Positions 6,554 to 10,315 of a DNA stretch of 10,315 nt are shown one piece after another. The position numbers and the translations under genes are program-made. Every line of letters begins with the position of its first letter. Within the stretch, counting starts at the first letter, position 1. Source of the stretch: an uncultured Clostridia bacterium. GTDB lineage: Bacteria; Bacillota; Clostridia; Oscillospirales; Ruminococcaceae. The stretch spans positions 1 to 10,315 of the forward strand of contig CAMWLH010000048.1 of the NCBI GenBank assembly GCA_947175045.1, read 5' to 3'. A model generated the notes under the pieces. The model did no database searches and was not told the origin of the DNA. It worked only from the letters and a program-made list of their open reading frames with translations.

Positions 6554-8383
6554 ATGAGCGATATAAGATGGGACGGCTACGTGAATATGCTGAACAAGTA
6601 CGGCACTGCCAAAGACAGCAGCAGCGCATACAGCTTCTTTGCCGATTGGCAGATAGACGATAATATCCTGACCGAGCAGTACCTCAGTAATGGATTGTTT
6701 GCTCGTATCATTGACGCTCCCGCGGAGGAAGCTATAAAGCACGGCTTTTCGCTCAGTATTGATGATAAGAGTATATGCGACTATATCCAGGACGAGCTTG
6801 ACGGCATGGGATATGAAGATAAATTCTCAACCGCTCTGAAATGGGCGAGACTATACGCGGGTGCGATCATAGTAATGCTTATAGACGACGGAGGCAAACT
6901 CGGAGACCCTTTAAACTCCCGCGCGGTAAAGAGCATTGATGATATGTACGTTTATGAGAGGGCAGTAGTTACTCCGAATTACAGCACAGAGTCGGAGTAT
7001 GGTCTTTCAAAGCCTGTCAGCTATACCGTAAGCAGTGCTGCGGGGTGCTTCACGGTTCATTCGAGCAGATGTCTGGTGTTCCGTAATGGACACGTTCCAG
7101 AAAACTGCTCGAACATCAATTACCGTCATTTCGGCATTCCCGAGTATGTACGCATAAAGACAGCGTTAAAAGACGCAGTCATATCTCACAGCTACGCAAC
7201 AAAAATGATGGAACGCAGTGTCCAGCCCGTACATAAGATAAAGGACCTTGCAAGCCTTTTATCAACCGAGGACGGCGAGGATAATGTTATCCGCAGGCTG
7301 AACGTAATAGACGAGGCACGAGGCTTGTTCAACTCAATAGCCATTGACGCGGACGGAGAGGATTACGCCTTTCAGACGTTCAGCTTCAGCGGAGTAAGCG
7401 AGATAATAGACGCGACCTGCAATATGTTGTCGGCTATAACCTGCATACCGCAGACCGTATTATTCGGCAGAGCGCCTGCGGGAATGGACGCTACCGGTCA
7501 CAGCGACTTTGAAAACTACTACAACAGCATTGAGCATATTCAGAAGCAGAATATCAAGGAGAACCTGAGGACAGTTATCAAGCTCATTATCCGCGAGGGA
7601 CAGCTTAAAGGAGATATAACGGAGGATATCGGCAATTTCAAGATAAAATTCAATCCTCTGTGGAACATAAGCGAGGAGCAGCAGGCACAGATCGAAGCAC
7701 AGAGATCGTCTGTTGCTTCGCAAAAGGCTGCGACGGCACAGACCTATGTTGATATGGGAGTACTGGACCCTACCGAGGTACGAGAAACGTTAAAGGCGAG
7801 CGGTACTTTTGTAACCGATGACAATCTTGACGATGAACTTGAGGAGCAGTTGGATTTGCAGGAGCAGGAGAGCGATATGCCTTTCATGGCGGATTTACCT
7901 TTTCAAAAAGATGAATCCCCCTTGACATATGAGGAAAATTCTGATACAATAACATCAGACCCTATTGAAGATCATGATGACGAGGGCAATAGAAATTCGG
8001 GAAACTACGGTCATAAGGGCAGAAAAGGTCAGGTAGGTGGCAGCCAGAAGGAAAGTGCTGCTGTAAATCGAGCAAAAGAGCAGTGCAAACAGCTTGTGGG
8101 CATGAAAACATCTATCGGAGTTATGGTAAAGAGCGTTGATCCGCACTTTATAAACCGTATGGTGGAGCGAAACGTGTATTTTAAGCCTGTAGTTGAAGCC
8201 TTAAAGCGCGGCAAACCGATGAGCGGTAACAAACCCGACAGAAAATTCCTTGTATATCGTGGTACTAAGGTGCTTATCGATACCAAAGGAGGACATATCT
8301 GCACAGTAATATACGACAATGAAGCTGACACAGCGAAAGGTGGTAGTAAAAATGCAGGCAGAAAAAATAAAAGAACGCCATAG
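6554..8383 (+). CDS. DUF1073-type portal protein with fused C-terminal BECR-like toxin domain
   Basis: A 609-residue protein; ribosome site AAAGGAG (6542-6548) is five bases before the ATG. Residues 1 to about 440 form a portal of the DUF1073 family, the ring through which DNA enters the head. Seen: IIDAPAEEAIKHGF (52-64), ALKWARLYAGAIIVM, and the signature FGRAPAGMDATG starting near 304. Typical DUF1073 portals end soon after this. Here an acidic linker (about 440-480) is followed by GNYGHKGRKGQVGGS (483-497), a motif that in phage head proteins often precedes attached effector domains. A final domain follows with SVDPHFINRMVERNV (527-541), a G-K-P turn, KFLVYRGTKVLID and GGHICTVIYD. That order (H-F-x-x-R-x-x-E-R ... 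beta ... G-x-I-x-T-V) matches BECR-fold RNases such as DUF4258/RelE-like toxins. Portal call strong; toxin call moderate. Confidence 0.9.
   Translation: MSDIRWDGYVNMLNKYGTAKDSSSAYSFFADWQIDDNILTEQYLSNGLFARIIDAPAEEAIKHGFSLSIDDKSICDYIQDELDGMGYEDKFSTALKWARLYAGAIIVMLIDDGGKLGDPLNSRAVKSIDDMYVYERAVVTPNYSTESEYGLSKPVSYTVSSAAGCFTVHSSRCLVFRNGHVPENCSNINYRHFGIPEYVRIKTALKDAVISHSYATKMMERSVQPVHKIKDLASLLSTEDGEDNVIRRLNVIDEARGLFNSIAIDADGEDYAFQTFSFSGVSEIIDATCNMLSAITCIPQTVLFGRAPAGMDATGHSDFENYYNSIEHIQKQNIKENLRTVIKLIIREGQLKGDITEDIGNFKIKFNPLWNISEEQQAQIEAQRSSVASQKAATAQTYVDMGVLDPTEVRETLKASGTFVTDDNLDDELEEQLDLQEQESDMPFMADLPFQKDESPLTYEENSDTITSDPIEDHDDEGNRNSGNYGHKGRKGQVGGSQKESAAVNRAKEQCKQLVGMKTSIGVMVKSVDPHFINRMVERNVYFKPVVEALKRGKPMSGNKPDRKFLVYRGTKVLIDTKGGHICTVIYDNEADTAKGGSKNAGRKNKRTP
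7922..7950 (+). promoter_or_regulatory. Near-consensus promoter inside the portal gene at the toxin junction
   Basis: TTGACA (7922-7927, perfect -35), a 17-bp spacer, and TACAAT (7945-7950), preceded by TG one base upstream (extended -10). It encodes residues of the portal/toxin linker (about 457-466). The predicted start near 7957 lies upstream of the toxin domain and of the small gene at 8352. In-frame codons that could start a free toxin domain exist (GTG at 8096, ATG at 8102) but have no clear ribosome site. Confidence 0.55.
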
Positions 8384-8564
8384 GGAATGGCTGAGAAAGA
8401 ACATCGGGATAGAATTTGAAGATATTTATGACATGACAGCCGATGAAAGGGACAAATTCACTTGCAGAATGATGGAGGCAGAGGTCGACGCGGATTATAC
8501 CGAGGACGAACCTCTTGTTCAGGAAGTCATGGAAATTATCTATGGACCTTGGAAAAAGGTCTGA
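8352..8564 (+). CDS. Small acidic protein, candidate immunity/antitoxin partner of the portal toxin tail
   Basis: A 70-residue protein. The ATG at 8352 is chosen over an in-frame upstream ATG (8319) because AAAGGTGGT (8336-8344) sits seven bases before it. The gene overlaps the end of the portal-toxin gene by 32 bp in another frame, so the two are translationally linked. Seen: a basic N-terminal helix (KIKERHREWLRKN), then IEFEDIYDMTADERDKF, and an acidic second half (EAEVDADYTEDEPLVQEVMEII) ending in GPWKKV. No DNA-binding motif, membrane segment or catalytic signature is visible. Small acidic proteins encoded directly after a nuclease toxin domain are typically immunity proteins or antitoxins; that role here is inference from position and charge only. 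It is followed by a strong hairpin and a terminator. Confidence 0.8.
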   Translation: MQAEKIKERHREWLRKNIGIEFEDIYDMTADERDKFTCRMMEAEVDADYTEDEPLVQEVMEIIYGPWKKV

Positions 8565-8575
8565 CAACCGAATAA

Positions 8576-8613
8576 AGCTAAAGCCTCTATGGTTATCCAA
8601 AGAGGCTTTAGCT
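8576..8613 (+). repeat. Long perfect hairpin (13-bp arms) after the small acidic gene
   Basis: AGCTAAAGCCTCT (8576-8588) is exactly repeated in inverse as AGAGGCTTTAGCT (8601-8613). Inside, TGG (8590-8592) pairs with CCA (8597-8599) across one A/A mismatch, leaving a TTAT loop. No T-run follows on the + strand, so it is not a textbook terminator. It may protect the 3' end of the mRNA or assist the terminator 26 bp downstream. Confidence 0.85.
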
Positions 8614-8638
8614 ATACAGTGACAGACTTTCCACATTG

Positions 8639-8663
8639 GGCGGTACGTGTGTATCGCCTTTTT
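8639..8663 (+). terminator. Rho-independent terminator closing the portal-toxin cassette
   Basis: GGCGGTAC (8639-8646) pairs with GTATCGCC (8651-8658), one pair being G-U, across a GTGT loop, followed by TTTTT (8659-8663). The rest of the 206-base gap between 8564 and 8771 holds no convincing gene or promoter. A weak CCAAAA/TTTTGG inverted repeat spans 8670-8697. Confidence 0.72.
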
Positions 8664-8770
8664 GCATTGCCAAAAGTAGGCATATCTGTAGTTTTGGTGA
8701 TAGGGTATAACTCAATCCCAAACGGGCAAAACAGTGCCTTTAAGACGTAAACAAGAGGAAACAGAGCCGT

Positions 8771-9691
8771 ATGAACAATAATATAATGCAGCAGACCGTC
8801 CGAAAACAGGCAAAGTCGCGTTTTCGCGGCAGAAAAACGCTTAGGTGCAAAGTAGCACTGAAATACAAGCGGAATACCGAGCGGGAGTTTATTCGCATTG
8901 TCAATGAGGTAATGGTCGGAATGAAGAAGGAGCTTGACGCGGAGATGAAGAAAATCGTAAAAATCTCCCGACAGGATGGCAAAGAGGTTATTCATTACGA
9001 CAGCACTTCCGATTTGATGGAAGCGATAGAAAAAGCGTACCGCAAAATAAACAGCAAGGCGGAGATGACGCTCTCCAAGCTGAAAAAGAAGCTCACGGTG
9101 CTTGCGAATCTTACCCGAAAGCTAAGCATAGCCGATTGGAAGCGGGTCTGTAAGAAAACGCTCGGTATCGATATAATGACGGATTATTATATGGGAGAGT
9201 TTTACAGGACTTCGCTTGCGGAGTGGGTAGACAGAAACGTCGGACTGATAAAATCTATTCCCCAAAACACGCTTGGAGAAATGAAGAAGATCACAAGCAG
9301 CGGCTTTCTGGCGGGAAAGACTCCCACGGAGATTGCAAAAGAGATACAGGAAGCGTATATGGTGAACAAACGCAAAGCGCAATTCATAGCGAGAGATCAG
9401 ATGGCAAAGCTGAATGGAGAGCTTGCAAGGAAGCAGCAGGAGGACGCGGGAGTATCAAAGTATATCTGGAGCACATCGGGAGACGGACGCGTCCGTGAAA
9501 GCCACAGAAAGCTTGACAAAAAGGTGTTCAGTTGGAACGACCCACCGATAGTAGATGAGAAAACAGGAAGAAGATGTCACCCTATGCAGGATTACCGCTG
9601 TAGGTGCGTTGCGCTTCCTGTTTTTGATATAGAAGCCCTTGATCTGCCGATAGAGAACGGAGGTGAGAACAGTGGAACAGATAAGATGTGA
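8771..9691 (+). CDS. Phage head morphogenesis / minor head protein, MuF (SPP1 gp7) family
   Basis: A 306-residue protein with ribosome site AGAGGAA (8754-8760) ten bases before the ATG. MuF-family proteins sit inside the procapsid next to the portal and may be ejected with the DNA. Seen: a basic N-terminus (KQAKSRFRGRK), a long helical charged region (about 40-150), a segment with SSGFLAGKTPTEIAKEIQEAY and ARDQMAKLNGE, and the diagnostic C-terminal end: YIWSTSGDGRVRESHRKLD from 231, a WNDPP turn, CHPMQDYRCRC from 269 with H270, C277 and C279, and ALPVFDI. No toxin domain follows, unlike many MuF proteins; the portal carries one instead. It overlaps the DUF2213 gene by 20 bp. It lies behind a terminator and an untranslated gap, with no promoter seen, so expression must come from read-through. 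Confidence 0.92.
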   Translation: MNNNIMQQTVRKQAKSRFRGRKTLRCKVALKYKRNTEREFIRIVNEVMVGMKKELDAEMKKIVKISRQDGKEVIHYDSTSDLMEAIEKAYRKINSKAEMTLSKLKKKLTVLANLTRKLSIADWKRVCKKTLGIDIMTDYYMGEFYRTSLAEWVDRNVGLIKSIPQNTLGEMKKITSSGFLAGKTPTEIAKEIQEAYMVNKRKAQFIARDQMAKLNGELARKQQEDAGVSKYIWSTSGDGRVRESHRKLDKKVFSWNDPPIVDEKTGRRCHPMQDYRCRCVALPVFDIEALDLPIENGGENSGTDKM

Positions 9692-10315
9692 CAGCATACC
9701 CGTTAAAAAGACGTTTTTCACTCCCGAGGGGTATCTTGTGGATAATCCTATAGTGACAAGGGTTGGCATTTTTGAGTACGCAAAGCCCGATGGAGGTATT
9801 CGGCGCGAACTGAGACTTCCCGAAGAAGTGTTTTCCGAGGAAAGTCTTGCGAGCTACGAGGGAAAGCCCATAATCATTACTCACGACGCGGGAAAGGTGA
9901 ATAAGGATAATGTTGATGAAGAAAGTATAGGCACTATCCTTTCCAAAGGCTATAAGGACGGGAACGCTGTCAGGGCAAAGATAGTTATACACGATACCGA
10001 CAGCATGAAGCAGTCGGGCTTGAAGGAGCTGTCCCTCGGATATACGCTGGAGCTTGACGAAACCTCCGGTGTATGGAACGGACAGCCCTATGACGCGGTT
10101 CAGAAAAACATTCTGATAAATCATCTTGCTCTTGTCCAGGAGGCAAGGGCAGGGGACTCGGCACGTCTAAACATAGACGGCAAAGACAACAAAGGAGGAA
10201 ATAGCATGACCCGTAAAAAGAAAAGATATGACGCAGACGATCTCGATACCCCTGTACTGCAGGGAGAGGAAAGCTCGCAGGCCGAGGACGATACCGATTT
10301 TCGCAACGAAACCGG
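9672..10315 (+). CDS. DUF2213 phage head protein (protease/scaffold type), 3' end outside window
   Basis: Starts at GTG 9672, with GGAGGTGA (9659-9666) five bases upstream, and stays open to the window edge (214 residues visible). Seen: FFTPEGYLVDNPIVTRVGIFEY, EGKPIIITHDAG (a possible catalytic histidine in T-H-D), EESIGTILSKGY, then SGLKELSLGYTLELDE, and NILINHLALVQEARAG near residue 160. This is the standard DUF2213 order, with the G-K-P-x-x-x-x-H and N-H-x-x-x-V-x-x-x-R-A-G signatures. Family members lie between the MuF and major capsid genes and are thought to be head-maturation proteases or to carry scaffold functions. After residue 165 the chain becomes hydrophilic and acidic (DDLDTPVLQ, EESSQAEDDTD), as in scaffold tails. 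A GTG start and the overlap with the MuF gene suggest coupled, tuned translation. Confidence 0.9.
   Translation, partial: MEQIRCDSIPVKKTFFTPEGYLVDNPIVTRVGIFEYAKPDGGIRRELRLPEEVFSEESLASYEGKPIIITHDAGKVNKDNVDEESIGTILSKGYKDGNAVRAKIVIHDTDSMKQSGLKELSLGYTLELDETSGVWNGQPYDAVQKNILINHLALVQEARAGDSARLNIDGKDNKGGNSMTRKKKRYDADDLDTPVLQGEESSQAEDDTDFRNET
10191..10208 (+). promoter_or_regulatory. Strong internal ribosome site and in-frame ATG within the DUF2213 gene
   Basis: AAAGGAGG (10191-10198), a seven-base spacer, then ATG (10206-10208) in the DUF2213 frame, after the conserved protease-like domain ends. It is stronger than the GTG start of the full-length gene, and the product from it would begin MTRKKKRYDADD. 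This arrangement would give a second, shorter scaffold-like protein from the same frame. Confidence 0.6.

Noticed and set aside
8670..8697. CCAAAA/TTTTGG inverted repeat and a TATAAC -10-like box (8706-8711) upstream of the MuF gene
   Set aside because: The stem is only six AT-rich base pairs with a 16-base loop, and no -35 element lies at a suitable distance from the TATAAC box.
8612..8995. Minus-strand frame of 127 codons crossing the intergenic gap before the MuF gene
   Set aside because: Most of it lies opposite the MuF start. It has no recognisable domain, and it would begin inside a coding region on the other strand without a promoter.
9582..10124. Minus-strand open frame of 180 codons opposite the DUF2213 gene
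   Set aside because: The + strand reading from GTG 9672 gives a complete DUF2213 pattern, so the long minus frame is a shadow of it.

Overview
The window reads as a stretch of a tailed-phage or prophage genome from a low-to-mid-GC Firmicute, most likely a Clostridia/Oscillospiraceae-type host. The evidence is strong AGGAGG-type ribosome sites, sigma-A style promoters, head genes of the DUF1073-portal/MuF/DUF2213 type, and tightly packed or overlapping genes all on the + strand. No tRNA, rRNA, CRISPR array, integrase or insertion sequence was seen.

Layout. (1) Bases 3-3336: an upstream enzyme block. It holds the C-terminal part of a ParB-domain protein cut by the window edge, a fold-III PLP amino-acid decarboxylase, an ATP-grasp ligase and a GT-A type glycosyltransferase resembling phage TET-associated glycosyltransferases. 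They overlap or nearly abut like one operon. The set looks like a DNA-base or small-molecule decoration cassette; I infer DNA hypermodification. (2) Bases 3363-4657: a self-contained transcription unit. It has a near-consensus extended -10 promoter, a palindrome at the expected transcript start, a protein resembling the C-terminal domain of RarA/MgsA without its AAA+ motor, a small unknown protein, and a rho-independent terminator. (3) Bases 4688-8383: DNA packaging and portal genes, namely small terminase, large terminase and a DUF1073 portal. The portal carries an extra C-terminal tail of about 150 residues that looks like a BECR-fold (RelE/DUF4258-like) RNase toxin domain. (4) Bases 8352-8663: a 70-residue acidic protein overlapping the toxin tail, a candidate immunity partner, followed by a strong hairpin and a second rho-independent terminator. 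A near-consensus promoter lies inside the portal gene exactly at the portal/toxin junction (7922-7950), so promoter, toxin tail, small gene and terminator look like a 'moron' cargo cassette fused to a structural gene. (5) Bases 8771-10315: a MuF-type minor head protein and a DUF2213 head-maturation protease/scaffold-type protein that runs off the window and contains a very strong internal ribosome site.

How it fits together: the late genes package DNA (TerS/TerL), form the portal and inner-head proteins, and mature the head. The upstream enzymes could chemically protect the phage DNA from host nucleases. The portal tail plus small partner could be a toxin-immunity pair used during infection or against competing phages. 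All functional statements are read from sequence by eye; no database search was run.
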